Below are positions 8,379-16,926 of a stretch of 64,000 nucleotides of DNA, one piece after another. Made by a program: the position numbers and the translations under genes. This DNA is from Shewanella cutis (lineage in GTDB: Bacteria; Pseudomonadota; Gammaproteobacteria; Enterobacterales; Shewanellaceae): the NCBI RefSeq assembly GCF_022410515.1, contig NZ_JACSDI010000012.1, positions 56,130 to 120,129 of the forward strand, read 5' to 3'. The notes beneath the pieces were generated by a model. That model searched no databases. It was not told the origin of the DNA and was given only the letters and a program-made list of their open reading frames with translations. Numbering within the stretch: the stretch's first letter is position 1; every line of letters begins with the position of its first letter.

Positions 8379-10103
8379 TTATCGAGCGTCGATAAAGACT
8401 TCAGTGCGATTTCGTCCGGCCAGTTTGGCACGATAGAGCGCTTCGTCAACATGGCTTATAAGCTTATTAACATCGAATGATTCTGGCGGTTGCCAGCAGG
8501 CCACTCCTAAACTGATGGTGACAATTCCCGAATGCGATGAGCCTTGGTGGATAATATGCAAGTCGATAACAGTTTCGCGCAGGCGCTCAGCAATTTTGTA
8601 GGCATCTTCAATATGGCTTGAGGGCAAAAGTAGCATAAACTCTTCACCGCCATAGCGTGCGAGAATATCCGTTGGTCTTTGTAGAATTGATTTGGCCGCG
8701 TTGACGATTTGTCTTAAACACTGATCGCCGTTGACATGGCCGTATTGATCATTAAATTCTTTAAAGTTATCTAAATCGAACATCACAATACTCAAGGGCA
8801 TATTGTGATCGTTTGCGTAACTCAATTCCTTTAGTATTTGACTGTCCAAATAGCGGCGATTATAGCAACCTGTTAATCCATCGGTTTCTGCCATCGCTTT
8901 AACCTGAGCCGCGTAGGTTTTAAGTGTCTCAAGCGAGCTCACCATTTGTTGAAGCTCTAGGTTGTCGGTGATGGGCATTTGGGCGTCTAGTTTTTCATTG
9001 GCGATAGCATTCATTGCATCACGGGTTGCAATAACGGGTTTGATGATGCCCTTCGCAATAAAATGCCAACTGGTGAGCCAGATAAAAAAGCAATAGAGAA
9101 TACCGCCACAAAAAATCAGAATCACAAAGGAGGTGCTATCACTCTTAAGATTGGTGCCTGCGATCTGAATTTCATCTTCAACATGGTCGACTAACTCTTG
9201 GGTGAATGTCGCTATTTCTTGTGCGGCCCTGGCTTGATAGTCAAAGTGGGCATTGGCAATTTGAGTGCTTTTTAGGGCATTACGAGACAATCCAAATAGG
9301 TTGTCATTACCCGCCATATTTTGTTTTATTTGAGATAGCCAATTAAGGTAAATACTATCGCTTGTATGCATTGAGGCGACGATCTCTTCCATCTGGATCA
9401 GTAGACGCATAGCTTCCCGTTGGAGTCGATTTATTTCCACAACATTCTGGGAATTTTTTACCTCTTCTAATAAGGCAAAGAGATGCTCACCGTGATGAAA
9501 ATATACGGAGAGTGCTTGATGTTGGTTAAGGTTATCGGAAATTCCAGCAAGATTTTTTTGTTCGAGTAACAGGTGGAAGTGCTCGTGAGTCAGGTTGAGT
9601 TGAGCTTGCATCTCATCGGAAAATGCAGATGACATTCCGGCTAAATTAGCTTGAATATTTTGTGCCTGTAACTTGGCTTGTAATGCGCTATCTGTCAGGT
9701 TGTCAAGTAAGGGGAGTTGCTGCTGAAAATAAAGCTGAGTATCAATCGTACGATTTAATGCTTGATGGATATTGGGGGTGGTTTCGAGACTAAATAATAC
9801 TTTGGTGTCTTTTAACAAATATTCCCATTGGGTGGTCAATTCCTTAAGAAGAGTAAGTCGTTGCTCCTCAGTATCATAATGATTTAACTCAGTGGTAATA
9901 ATTTGCAATCTTTCACTATTTTTAGCCAATTGCAGTGCAGTCGTCACTTTGACTGCCTCGCTATTTACCAGTTGTTCAATTTCAGTTTTTAATTGTTGTG
10001 ACAATAGGATAGCGATAATGCCATTGACTATCGCCATGCCGAGGATGATGTAGAAGGCTAGCGTAATTTTATATTTAAGACTGGTGAGTCGTTTTGAGTT
10101 CAT
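8379..10103 (-). CDS. Membrane diguanylate cyclase with a periplasmic sensor domain
   Basis: Makes c-di-GMP from two GTP. A membrane helix at about residues 13-35 and a second at about 325-348 enclose a long, mostly helical periplasmic domain; a HAMP-like linker follows and then a GGDEF domain. The active-site motif is GGEEF at residues 485-489, with the product-inhibition motif RxxD ('RPTD') correctly placed upstream, so the enzyme should be active and feedback-inhibited. Its start overlaps the stop of the solute-binding protein gene by four bases (ATGA), meaning tight translational coupling. That suggests the binding protein is the extracellular input of this cyclase. Confidence 0.9.
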   Translation of the reverse strand: MNSKRLTSLKYKITLAFYIILGMAIVNGIIAILLSQQLKTEIEQLVNSEAVKVTTALQLAKNSERLQIITTELNHYDTEEQRLTLLKELTTQWEYLLKDTKVLFSLETTPNIHQALNRTIDTQLYFQQQLPLLDNLTDSALQAKLQAQNIQANLAGMSSAFSDEMQAQLNLTHEHFHLLLEQKNLAGISDNLNQHQALSVYFHHGEHLFALLEEVKNSQNVVEINRLQREAMRLLIQMEEIVASMHTSDSIYLNWLSQIKQNMAGNDNLFGLSRNALKSTQIANAHFDYQARAAQEIATFTQELVDHVEDEIQIAGTNLKSDSTSFVILIFCGGILYCFFIWLTSWHFIAKGIIKPVIATRDAMNAIANEKLDAQMPITDNLELQQMVSSLETLKTYAAQVKAMAETDGLTGCYNRRYLDSQILKELSYANDHNMPLSIVMFDLDNFKEFNDQYGHVNGDQCLRQIVNAAKSILQRPTDILARYGGEEFMLLLPSSHIEDAYKIAERLRETVIDLHIIHQGSSHSGIVTISLGVACWQPPESFDVNKLISHVDEALYRAKLAGRNRTEVFIDAR

Positions 10104-11545
10104 TTGTTTTTCTTGTCTATTGCAGGGACTTCCCCATGGGTATTCTGCAACTGTTTAATTTTGGTACTTAACTCGATAAAAATATCCGTAATATTGGCTT
10201 CGTGCTGGCTGGCTGCATAGCAAGCACGGCTTAACTCAGGATAAATCTGTCCCATAGCAGTAGAGGTAAAGTGTCCTAGTTCCAATACTTTAGTAGACCA
10301 GAATAAGTTAGCAACGTGACTGGCCTCAAATGCACCCGCAATCGCTTTTTTGGAGGCATTTTTAAATTCGGGCGCTGTGACTACATCCATACGGCAAGGA
10401 TTTCCGCCACCAAGAGCATAGGCATATTGAGCCTCAAAGGTGCCCATATACTTAAGTAACCAATAGGCGGCTTGAGGGTTTTTACTGTCGTAGCTTACCG
10501 CAAAGGCATAAGCACCATTATAGGGGGTTCCGCCCGGCACTTGAGACACACCAAGTCGAGCCCCCGGTATATTGGCTTCGACTTTAAAGGAAGCGTGCCA
10601 AAGGTTGTTGTAAGCAAAGGGCCAAATCGCTACCTGTCCAGTCGCCATGGCATCTGCTGCCTCATTGAAGGCAAACTTATCATCAGCAGGGTAGGCATAA
10701 GGCATGAGTTTACGATAAGCAATTCCAGCCTTTATGGCCTCTTGATTGACGGTAGGTACTTCAAAATGAGTCAGTTTTTTTTGTTGATTATAGATTGGCC
10801 ACATCCAAGCGCCGCCTAAACTCCAAATAATGCTTGAGAACTCATCGTTGATATGGGGCTTATTACCCGACATTAATGCCAAACCGTAAAAATCATGGGT
10901 TAATGGTTTTTCGGCAAGCAGTTCCCCCGCTTTTCGCGTAAAAAAAACGGCTTGATCTGCTAATTCTTCAACATTGGTCGCGGGTTTTAGTGGGTAGCCA
11001 AAGCGTTGTTGAAAGTGAGCCTGTTCGGTTTTATTTTCAAATAGATCGGCTCGATAATGACTTCCCATTACATAGTTATTGTAGGGTATGGCGTGCAACT
11101 CTCTGTTATAGGACAAAATATTAAGTAACGATGGATAGTAGGGTTCGAGATAGCTTTCCATCGCTTTTTCACCATCTGGATCGTACAGCTTGGCTAATTC
11201 AAGCAGTGGTACAGTATAACCGTTTGCCGCCCATTCTTTTGCCCAGCCAGCCTCCATCGTGAGCAGATCGTATTTTCCTTCCCCCATTAGTAATGCTTGG
11301 GTCTGGAGTTCGAACATACTCTCAAGCTCGGTACTAATTACATTGACTTTGACACCGGTTTTTTCGGTAAATTTAGGCAGCATTTCTTGGGTGAGGTAGT
11401 CAGTCCAAAATCCCTTTTCGGCAACCAAGGTGATTGGAGTCTTATTAGACAATGGCGGAATTTGGGCCAAGGAGAATTCCGCTAAGGCTGGGGGCGTGAG
11501 CGTTAATCCAAGTCCGAATAATAAGAGCGACAAACGTTTTGACAA
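10100..11545 (-). CDS. Periplasmic solute-binding protein (family 1), partner of the cyclase
   Basis: A 481-residue binding protein with a classic signal peptide ending 'PPALA-EF'. The body matches extracellular solute-binding family 1 (sugar/polyol/polyamine type): 'TEKTGVKVNVISTELESMFELQTQALLMGEGKYDLLTMEAGWAKEWAANG' near the start, then 'GQVAIWPFAYNN' and 'YAYALGGGNPCR'. No ABC permease or ATPase gene is adjacent. Instead it is coupled to a membrane diguanylate cyclase, so it more likely serves in signalling than in uptake, although it could supply a transporter encoded elsewhere. The ligand is unknown. Confidence 0.85.
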   Translation of the reverse strand: MSKRLSLLLFGLGLTLTPPALAEFSLAQIPPLSNKTPITLVAEKGFWTDYLTQEMLPKFTEKTGVKVNVISTELESMFELQTQALLMGEGKYDLLTMEAGWAKEWAANGYTVPLLELAKLYDPDGEKAMESYLEPYYPSLLNILSYNRELHAIPYNNYVMGSHYRADLFENKTEQAHFQQRFGYPLKPATNVEELADQAVFFTRKAGELLAEKPLTHDFYGLALMSGNKPHINDEFSSIIWSLGGAWMWPIYNQQKKLTHFEVPTVNQEAIKAGIAYRKLMPYAYPADDKFAFNEAADAMATGQVAIWPFAYNNLWHASFKVEANIPGARLGVSQVPGGTPYNGAYAFAVSYDSKNPQAAYWLLKYMGTFEAQYAYALGGGNPCRMDVVTAPEFKNASKKAIAGAFEASHVANLFWSTKVLELGHFTSTAMGQIYPELSRACYAASQHEANITDIFIELSTKIKQLQNTHGEVPAIDKKNK

Positions 11546-11662
11546 GAATAACTCCTTAAATACGAGTGTTTACATATTAATCAATATCATTAATCAACTC
11601 AGCTGTACATTGTGGATGGGGTTGTTAATAAAGTTAATGGCGTTGTATCAAATATTTTAGGC

Positions 11663-11700
11663 AAAAAAATCCGGTGTTCTAAATTAATGTAGAACACCGG
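11663..11700 (-). terminator. Terminator downstream of the parA-RHH pair
   Basis: Long perfect stem CCGGTGTTCTA / TAGAACACCGG with an eight-base loop; on the minus strand it is followed by a run of seven T. Confidence 0.9.
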
Positions 11701-11723
11701 AAAAGGTGGGAGATGGTGCGGGA

Positions 11724-12152
11724 CTAAGATTTTTTTATCTGCAGCTCGCACATCTGCCGTAAGGCGGTGGGCAAAGCATAATGTTGTTCAATTAAAAAAC
11801 GGACCAATTTAGATTTCGAAATGTCACTTTCCTCAGAGAGTGAGGCTAAATGAGCGATTGCTGCCTCACTCAATGAAAACGTAGCTTTACGGTAATGTGG
11901 GCGTTCTTCTTGGCTTATATCAAGCAATATCGGCGACGTTTTAGGGCGTTGCAAGGTCACTACATTAGATGAATCCTGAGTACATTCCACGGGGAATTCT
12001 ATCACTAACTCCGCCATAGCATTTTGTGCCGTTGGCAGACAAGTCTCTCCCATTGCATAGAGGGTCGCGGCATCAATAAACTCATCAAGGGAAAGGGGCT
12101 TTGTGCCTCCCCTAGATGGCATAGCGTTTTTCTTGAGGTCGCTGAGTCCCAT
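11724..12152 (-). CDS. Small ribbon-helix-helix-like partner of ParA
   Basis: A 142-residue protein I do not recognise by name. Its C-terminal half reads like a DNA-binding ribbon-helix-helix: 'YRKATFSLSEAAIAHLASLSEESDISKSKLVRFLIEQHY', a beta strand followed by two helices. The N-terminal half is unlike known domains. The start at 12152 has a GAGG ribosome site inside the end of the parA gene, giving a 41-base overlap, so the two are translated together. By analogy with ParA/ParB-like (for example ParG/Omega-type) pairs it would bind a centromere-like or operator DNA site. No parS-like site was identified nearby. Confidence 0.65.
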   Translation of the reverse strand: MGLSDLKKNAMPSRGGTKPLSLDEFIDAATLYAMGETCLPTAQNAMAELVIEFPVECTQDSSNVVTLQRPKTSPILLDISQEERPHYRKATFSLSEAAIAHLASLSEESDISKSKLVRFLIEQHYALPTALRQMCELQIKKS

Positions 12153-12894
12153 ATTGTCCTCTCAGATGATTCGACTGATTTTGGTTAATTTGACTGTGGT
12201 GTCCGGCTATGGATGTGCTTGGCTTGAGTAAAGCTGTTAATGAGGCTGCGCAATCAACTTGAAACATTTCACAGGCAATGGCACGGATCTCGGCAGCAGC
12301 CTTACCTTTGGGTTCTATTTCGAGTACAGATAATCCGGATTCTTCGCTGTCATCATAGATATTTCGACTATAAGTAATCGCATCTAATACATTGATATCA
12401 TATGTTTTACAGACCTCTTTCGCCTCCAAGATCCGATTTGCTTGATTAGGAAGATTGGGGCATTGAGTGATAACGAAAGAGGCATGTAATTTGGGATTAA
12501 TCATTTTACAGGTCGCGACGATATCATCCATATGACTCACGGTTTTTAAATCTCGGCGTTTGGGCCTGAGTGGCATCAAGATATGGGATGCGACAGACAT
12601 GGTCGCTCTTAATGCGAGGTTATCCTGCCCGCCACAGTCTACAATGACGAAGTCATAATGTTGTTCTAAGCTCAGAAGATCATTACGGATTTTTCCATAA
12701 AGCTGCACGCAATTGATACTTGCAAGTTTAGGATTATTGTTTCTGGCTTGGATCCAATCTGATGTGGTGCGCTGCGGATCGCAGTCGACCATTATTACAG
12801 AGGCACCACATTCAGTGGTGAGAAATACTGCGATATTTTGTGCGAGGCAACTTTTGCCGCTGCCGCCTTTTTCGCCGCCGATTAACACTATCAT
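12112..12894 (-). CDS. Orphan ParA-family ATPase
   Basis: A 260-residue deviant-Walker ATPase: Walker A 'KGGSGKS' near residue 9-15, Walker A' aspartate in 'VDCDPQRTTSDW', and Walker B-like 'FVIVDCGGQD'. These are the MinD/ParA features that allow ATP-dependent dimerisation and DNA- or membrane-associated positioning. It begins without an N-terminal helix-turn-helix, as in small ParA (type Ib / VirC1-like) proteins. It lies far from the chromosomal parAB/gidAB setting and pairs with a ribbon-helix-helix-like protein. The pair may be a domesticated plasmid partition module or position another cargo. Confidence 0.85.
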   Translation of the reverse strand: MIVLIGGEKGGSGKSCLAQNIAVFLTTECGASVIMVDCDPQRTTSDWIQARNNNPKLASINCVQLYGKIRNDLLSLEQHYDFVIVDCGGQDNLALRATMSVASHILMPLRPKRRDLKTVSHMDDIVATCKMINPKLHASFVITQCPNLPNQANRILEAKEVCKTYDINVLDAITYSRNIYDDSEESGLSVLEIEPKGKAAAEIRAIACEMFQVDCAASLTALLKPSTSIAGHHSQINQNQSNHLRGQYGTQRPQEKRYAI

Positions 12895-13424
12895 GACGAA
12901 TTCCTCAATGCTTAGGGTATCACTTGGGCGGCGGTTTATTGCTCGTTGATTTGTTACCGCGCCGAGTAGTCACGAACGAATGTAAACCCTATGTTAATAG
13001 CGGTCAATTAGCTGAATTTTGACGTTTTTTCATAAAATGTCGCAGGATTAATATTTGACGTTACAGCAATATATGCCGTTAATTTGACTCTTCTTAAGAT
13101 CAAGCTGAACTCAAGTGTTTTGCGATTAGTTATTTGATTTTATAAAGGTTATTTATTTTTTGCAGTGGTGCATCGAAAGCGATAGCGCTTGATCGTTGGA
13201 ATAACATCGGTCGCTAGGTTTTCTTTATTTCATTTTATCGATTAATTTTATTTTCTTATTTCAAAATATTATTGAACTCGGCGTCTCTCATTATCGTTTT
13301 TCAATCGAAAGTTGTCTTGTAGGGAGCTTGAGTGTCATCAAACTGCCACCTAGTTGGGTTAGTATTCTCCTATTATGCCGTCTAATCACCTTGATTTTTC
13401 TACCATTCGTGAAGGGATGCCTAA
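12895..13424. other. AT-rich divergent intergenic region
   Basis: About 530 bases between the divergent parA and GNAT genes. It is strongly AT-rich in its middle part (13120-13320) and has no plausible gene. Two TTTGACGTT words occur near 13018 and 13056 in front of parA. The region must hold both promoters and is the natural place for an operator or centromere-like site of the ParA partner, but I cannot point to a convincing repeat array. Confidence 0.4.
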
Positions 13425-13883
13425 ATGGATATTAAAATGCTAATGCCTATTGAATTTGAACTGGTTGAATCTGCGCCGTTATTTCATGAGCTGCTGCATC
13501 TGCGGGATGCGGTTGGGCTGCCTTCTATCGGTGTCGAAATGGCAGATGGCCATCCTTTACAACCGCTATATTGGGTATCGATTCATTTAACGGCTAAGCA
13601 GGATAAAAATACATCAACCATAGTTGCGACAGCCTGTGTTTATGGTGATAACGCTAACCATTTTGCTATAGAGGATTTTATTGTTCTACCTGAGTATCGC
13701 CATATTGGCTTGGGCAAGATTATCTTAGAGCGGGTGATGGCGTTTGTGGATGATCGCGCAACGCTTGGGACTTACGTCAGTATTAATGCCCATGGTGAGG
13801 AGGAAAAGCTTTGTACCGACTATGGTTTTGCCCATTCTCATTGTGCCAATCTAGGGCCTAATATGCGAAAAGTGTATGCATAA
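13425..13883 (+). CDS. GNAT-family N-acetyltransferase
   Basis: A 152-residue acetyl-CoA-dependent acetyltransferase. The acetyl-CoA pyrophosphate loop is 'YRHIGLGKIILERVM' after the beta-4 strand 'FAIEDFIVLPE'. The C-terminal part ('YGFAHSHCANLGPNMRKVY') is typical of small GNAT enzymes. The substrate is not predictable. It is followed after 25 bases by a repeat element and stands alone. Confidence 0.8.
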   Translation: MDIKMLMPIEFELVESAPLFHELLHLRDAVGLPSIGVEMADGHPLQPLYWVSIHLTAKQDKNTSTIVATACVYGDNANHFAIEDFIVLPEYRHIGLGKIILERVMAFVDDRATLGTYVSINAHGEEEKLCTDYGFAHSHCANLGPNMRKVYA

Positions 13884-13908
13884 CAGTGCGGATATTTAGG
13901 ATAAGTTA

Positions 13909-14098
13909 GGGCGTGTTGAGGTTTCGGGGGAATTGTGCGGCTTAATTCAGCCCGAATAAGGCGTTTCGCAAGCCCTTACTCTACCTATAACGTAAGAACT
14001 GCTCCGTCATTTGATTGGAATTAGGCTCCTCACTCCCGTTCTCTGAGTATCAGCTTGCCTGAATGAACAATATCTCATCTCAAAATGTCAACGCCTGT
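13909..14098. repeat. Dispersed palindromic repeat, copy 1
   Basis: Begins GGGCGTGTTGAGGTTTCG and ends with the inverse-complement-like 'AAAATGTCAACGCCTG', so it has imperfect terminal inverted repeats. Its interior shares 'GGCGTTTCGCAAGCCCTTACTC', 'GCTCCGTCATTTGA' and 'AGCTTGCCTGAATGAACAA' type words with the copy at 56149. It is the most diverged at its right end. It lies between the GNAT gene and the DUF3820 gene. Confidence 0.75.
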
Positions 14099-14185
14099 GT
14101 CTTCATCAGTTAACTTTAGGTATTTCTCCATCAATGGAGTAGCATCCAGCCTTGAGTCAGTTTTATTGTTTGAAGTGGTTACGCT

Positions 14186-14395
14186 ATGGATCAACAACAG
14201 CTTATCGACGCGGTCAATCAGGTGATGCCCTTTGGTAAATATGCCGGTCGACGTTTACTCGAGTTACCCGAGCCCTATTTAGTTTGGTTCCACCAACAGG
14301 GATTCCCCAAGAGCAAGTTAGGAGAGCAATTGGCATTGATCTATGAGGTTAAACTTAACGGTCTCGAAGCAATGTTAAAACCGCTTTTAAAATGA
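14186..14395 (+). CDS. DUF3820 family small protein
   Basis: A 69-residue protein matching the whole DUF3820 family: 'MPFGKYAGRRLLELPEPYLVWFHQQGFP.SKLGEQLA'. Members are common in gammaproteobacteria; a Pseudomonas relative has been annotated as a quorum-sensing-regulated virulence factor, but no biochemical role is established. The preceding repeat element is 87 bases upstream of the start. Confidence 0.85.
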   Translation: MDQQQLIDAVNQVMPFGKYAGRRLLELPEPYLVWFHQQGFPKSKLGEQLALIYEVKLNGLEAMLKPLLK

Positions 14396-14521
14396 GTTCC
14401 CTACGTAGGGATAAAAATCCTACTTTTGCGATAAGTGTTGTATTTCGTGATAGAGATTGGCGATTTATTGCCTATGGCATGTTTTAATGCCGCATATTAG
14501 TAAAACACAAGGAACAACAGC

Positions 14522-14824
14522 ATGATGGCAAAATTGGTAAAATTAGCAGCAGTAGCAACATTAGCGTTAGGTATGTCAAGTGCTTGGGCACAGGGCGTCG
14601 TTCATGAAGGTACTGTGGTTGATACTATGAATGGTGGCGGTTACACCTATGTTCAAATTAAAGAAGCTGACAGCACGTTTTGGGCAGCTGGCCCAGAAGC
14701 TGAAGTCAAAAAAGGCGATAAAGTGGCTGTGGTTGAACAAATGTGGATGAACCAATTCACTAGCAAGACCTTAAATCGTACCTTCGACAAACTGTTGTTC
14801 GTTGGAAAAATCGAAAAGAAATAA
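14522..14824 (+). CDS. Small exported protein with a GGYTY motif (NrfJ-like)
   Basis: A 100-residue protein with a signal peptide cut near 'SSAWA-QG'. The mature part has the pattern 'GTVVDTMNGGGYTYVQIKE...FWAAGPEAEVKKGDKVAVVE', an OB-fold-like module seen in small periplasmic proteins often found beside multihaem cytochrome or nitrite-reductase genes (NrfJ type). AAGGAA ends eight bases before the first ATG. No cytochrome gene is next to it here, so the role is open. A terminator follows. Confidence 0.72.
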   Translation: MMAKLVKLAAVATLALGMSSAWAQGVVHEGTVVDTMNGGGYTYVQIKEADSTFWAAGPEAEVKKGDKVAVVEQMWMNQFTSKTLNRTFDKLLFVGKIEKK

Positions 14825-14863
14825 TGTTTTCTCAGCGCAACCTCGATGTTGCCAAGAATGCCT

Positions 14864-14898
14864 AAACCGCCTCGCTGAATTCGAGGCGGTTTTGTTTT
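14864..14898 (+). terminator. Terminator after the NrfJ-like gene
   Basis: AAACCGCCTCG / CGAGGCGGTTT with a seven-base loop and TTTTGTTTT tail. It lies inside the 5' extension of the next reading frame and is a reason to start that gene later. Confidence 0.92.
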
Positions 14899-14969
14899 GG
14901 GCGATGTTAGGATTCAATAAACGGCTAGGCTATCACTTCTCTATAAATAACTGCAAAATACGGCAAATA

Positions 14970-15515
14970 ATGCCAATTATGGTTGAGCATACCTTGCCAA
15001 CATTTAAACAAACCGATAAACAAATAGAAGTTGTCGCTTACCATCGCCGTTATGCGAGTGCGGTTAGTCAGCTCTTTCATCACTGCGTTCAGCAAATACA
15101 GCATGAGCGTTACAATGCGGTGCAACTAATGGCTTGGTCACAGGCGCCCCGTTCGAGTAAACACTGGCATTTACGTTTAAGTCGTTCCCAAGCTTGGATT
15201 ATTTTGGTGACAGATGGGGCGAGCTTAACTAAGATTTGTGCAGGTTTTATCAATGTTGAAACGGATTTTCGCCATAGGGGATATATCGATAGCCTGTATA
15301 TTCATCCTGATTGGCAGCGGCAAGGTTTGGGTGAACTTGCTTATCGTCAATTAGAACAATGGGCAAGAGCACAAGGTTATAGCCAATTAAGTGCCGATGC
15401 GTCTTATCTTTCGCGTGGATTATTTACTAAGCTCGGATTCATCCAGCAGCAACGAAGCTATCAACAAAAACTGGGGCAGGTGTTGCCGAGTTTTTATATG
15501 ACTAAACAACTGTAA
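14970..15515 (+). CDS. GNAT-family N-acetyltransferase
   Basis: An acetyltransferase of about 181 residues. Core motifs are 'GYIDSLYIHPDWQRQGLGELAYRQLEQWARAQGYSQLSADAS' (acetyl-CoA loop QRQGLG) and the C-terminal 'FTKLGFIQQQ'. The frame is open from 14802, but that part overlaps the upstream gene and its terminator, so a start at 14970 (or 14979) is preferred; neither has a strong ribosome site. It resembles the next gene in the 'LxVEASYLARPFFEKQGF' type ending, so the two may be old duplicates. Confidence 0.78.
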   Translation: MPIMVEHTLPTFKQTDKQIEVVAYHRRYASAVSQLFHHCVQQIQHERYNAVQLMAWSQAPRSSKHWHLRLSRSQAWIILVTDGASLTKICAGFINVETDFRHRGYIDSLYIHPDWQRQGLGELAYRQLEQWARAQGYSQLSADASYLSRGLFTKLGFIQQQRSYQQKLGQVLPSFYMTKQL

Positions 15516-15578
15516 CTGAATGGGGATACACTCTAAGTATGCCCATTGGTCATGATTAACCCATAGGAGTGGACTCCA

Positions 15579-16109
15579 ATGCAGATACGCTTATTTTCTC
15601 CCCATGATGTAGCGCAACTGGCAGCGGTATTTAACGCCAGTATCATGGAGGGCGCACAGGAATACTATTCGCTGACCGAACGTTTAGCGTGGGCGCAAAA
15701 TCAAGGCGAGGCGCGCAGTGACGCCTACTGGCTTGCAAAATTGGCAGACACAACTACGTGGGTTGCACTTGAAGACGATAAGTTGGTCGGTTTTATCAGT
15801 TTAAGGTTGTGCCCCGATAAAGAGCTGGATTGCTTAGTCGGCGAAGTTGATTGCCTGTTTGTTCATCCTGAATACGGCCGTGCTGGCGTCGCGACACATT
15901 TATATTTGGCACTACTCGAAGAGGCCAAAAGGCTAAACCTTAAACGACTTACGGTGGAAGCCTCCTATCTGGCGAGGCCTTTCTTTGAGAAACAAGGTTT
16001 TAATAGCATTCGCCGTAATGAACTGCGTCGTTATTTAACCGCGGAAGATAAGCAAAATGATAAGGCGCAGGTGTTAGTTAACTTTAGCTTAATCATGTCG
16101 TTATCATAA
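15579..16109 (+). CDS. GNAT-family N-acetyltransferase
   Basis: A 176-residue acetyltransferase with 'VGEVDCLFVHPEYGRAGVATHLYLALLEEAKRLNLKRLTVEASYLARPFFEKQGF', the acetyl-CoA loop being GRAGVA. An AGGAG site lies 10 bases before the ATG. The same domain and similar C-terminal motif as the preceding gene, 63 bases upstream, suggest a tandem pair. The substrate is unknown. Confidence 0.8.
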   Translation: MQIRLFSPHDVAQLAAVFNASIMEGAQEYYSLTERLAWAQNQGEARSDAYWLAKLADTTTWVALEDDKLVGFISLRLCPDKELDCLVGEVDCLFVHPEYGRAGVATHLYLALLEEAKRLNLKRLTVEASYLARPFFEKQGFNSIRRNELRRYLTAEDKQNDKAQVLVNFSLIMSLS

Positions 16110-16169
16110 ATTAGCGCTATATAGCCAGTTGATTTAATCCTAGCGATTTCGTTCGGGTCATCTATGTCA

Positions 16170-16203
16170 TAAAAAACCGCCTCGTTACTTTGGCGGTTTT
16201 TTA
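16170..16203. terminator. Bidirectional terminator between convergent genes
   Basis: AAAAAACCGCC / GGCGGTTTTTT with a ten-base loop, T-rich in both directions, between the GNAT gene and the pirin gene. Confidence 0.9.
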
Positions 16204-16220
16204 TTGGTCCTAATGCATCG

Positions 16221-16916
16221 TCAGGCTAAATCAAACACCAGTGCGGTAACTGGGCCTTGGTATGCGCTAAATAGAACGGCTTGCTCGGCAGTAATATGTG
16301 CGCCATCTCCTGGGGTTAATTCAACGTCATTCACCTTAAGCGTCCCTTCTACCAGTTGTACGTATAACTGACGACTCATATCTCGCGTTGGCATCTGCAC
16401 TTGCTCATTGGGCGAAAGTTGCAGGCGATATAAGATGGCATCCTGCTGTACTTTTAAGGTGCCATGTTCACCTGTAGGGGTGACTACGGCTGTCAGTGCC
16501 GCCGTTTGTGTAAAGGCTTTTTGTTGATAGCCAGCATCAATGCCTAAGGTGTCTGGTTGGATCCAGATCTGCAAAAAGTGCAATGGCTCCGTATTTGATG
16601 CATTAAATTCGCTGTGATAAATCCCTTTGCCGGCAGACATTAACTGAAACTCCCCCGCAGGTAAGGTTTTGATATTACCAAAGCTATCCTTGTGGGCAAT
16701 GGTGCCTGAAATCACATAGCTGATGATTTCCATGTCTTTATGACCATGGGTTTCAAACCCAGCGCCCGGTGCGACTCTGTCATCGTTTATGACTCGTAAG
16801 GATGACACACCCATATGTTGTGGATCGTAGTAGCTCGCAAACGAGAAGGTATGCTGACTCTTTAACCAGCCTAAGTTTGCCTGTCCTCGGTCCTGCGCTT
16901 TACGTATACGGATCAT
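16221..16916 (-). CDS. Pirin family protein (YhaK type)
   Basis: A 231-residue bicupin. The N-terminal cupin keeps the metal-binding pattern 'FETHGHKDMEIISYVISG' and 'GKGIYHSEFN', typical of pirins, some of which have quercetin dioxygenase activity and others act as redox-sensitive regulators. A GGAG ribosome site precedes the start. It is 10 bases downstream of a DoxX gene and forms an operon with it, divergent from a LysR regulator, an arrangement common for stress- or quinone-related genes. Confidence 0.88.
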   Translation of the reverse strand: MIRIRKAQDRGQANLGWLKSQHTFSFASYYDPQHMGVSSLRVINDDRVAPGAGFETHGHKDMEIISYVISGTIAHKDSFGNIKTLPAGEFQLMSAGKGIYHSEFNASNTEPLHFLQIWIQPDTLGIDAGYQQKAFTQTAALTAVVTPTGEHGTLKVQQDAILYRLQLSPNEQVQMPTRDMSRQLYVQLVEGTLKVNDVELTPGDGAHITAEQAVLFSAYQGPVTALVFDLA

Positions 16917-16926
16917 GGTTAACTCC

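Noticed and set aside
12895..13424. Search for a parS-like repeat array beside parA
   Set aside because: Only short AT-rich words were seen; no convincing iterated or palindromic array.
14802..14969. N-terminal extension of the second GNAT reading frame
   Set aside because: It overlaps the end of the preceding gene and a strong terminator, and does not resemble GNAT sequence.
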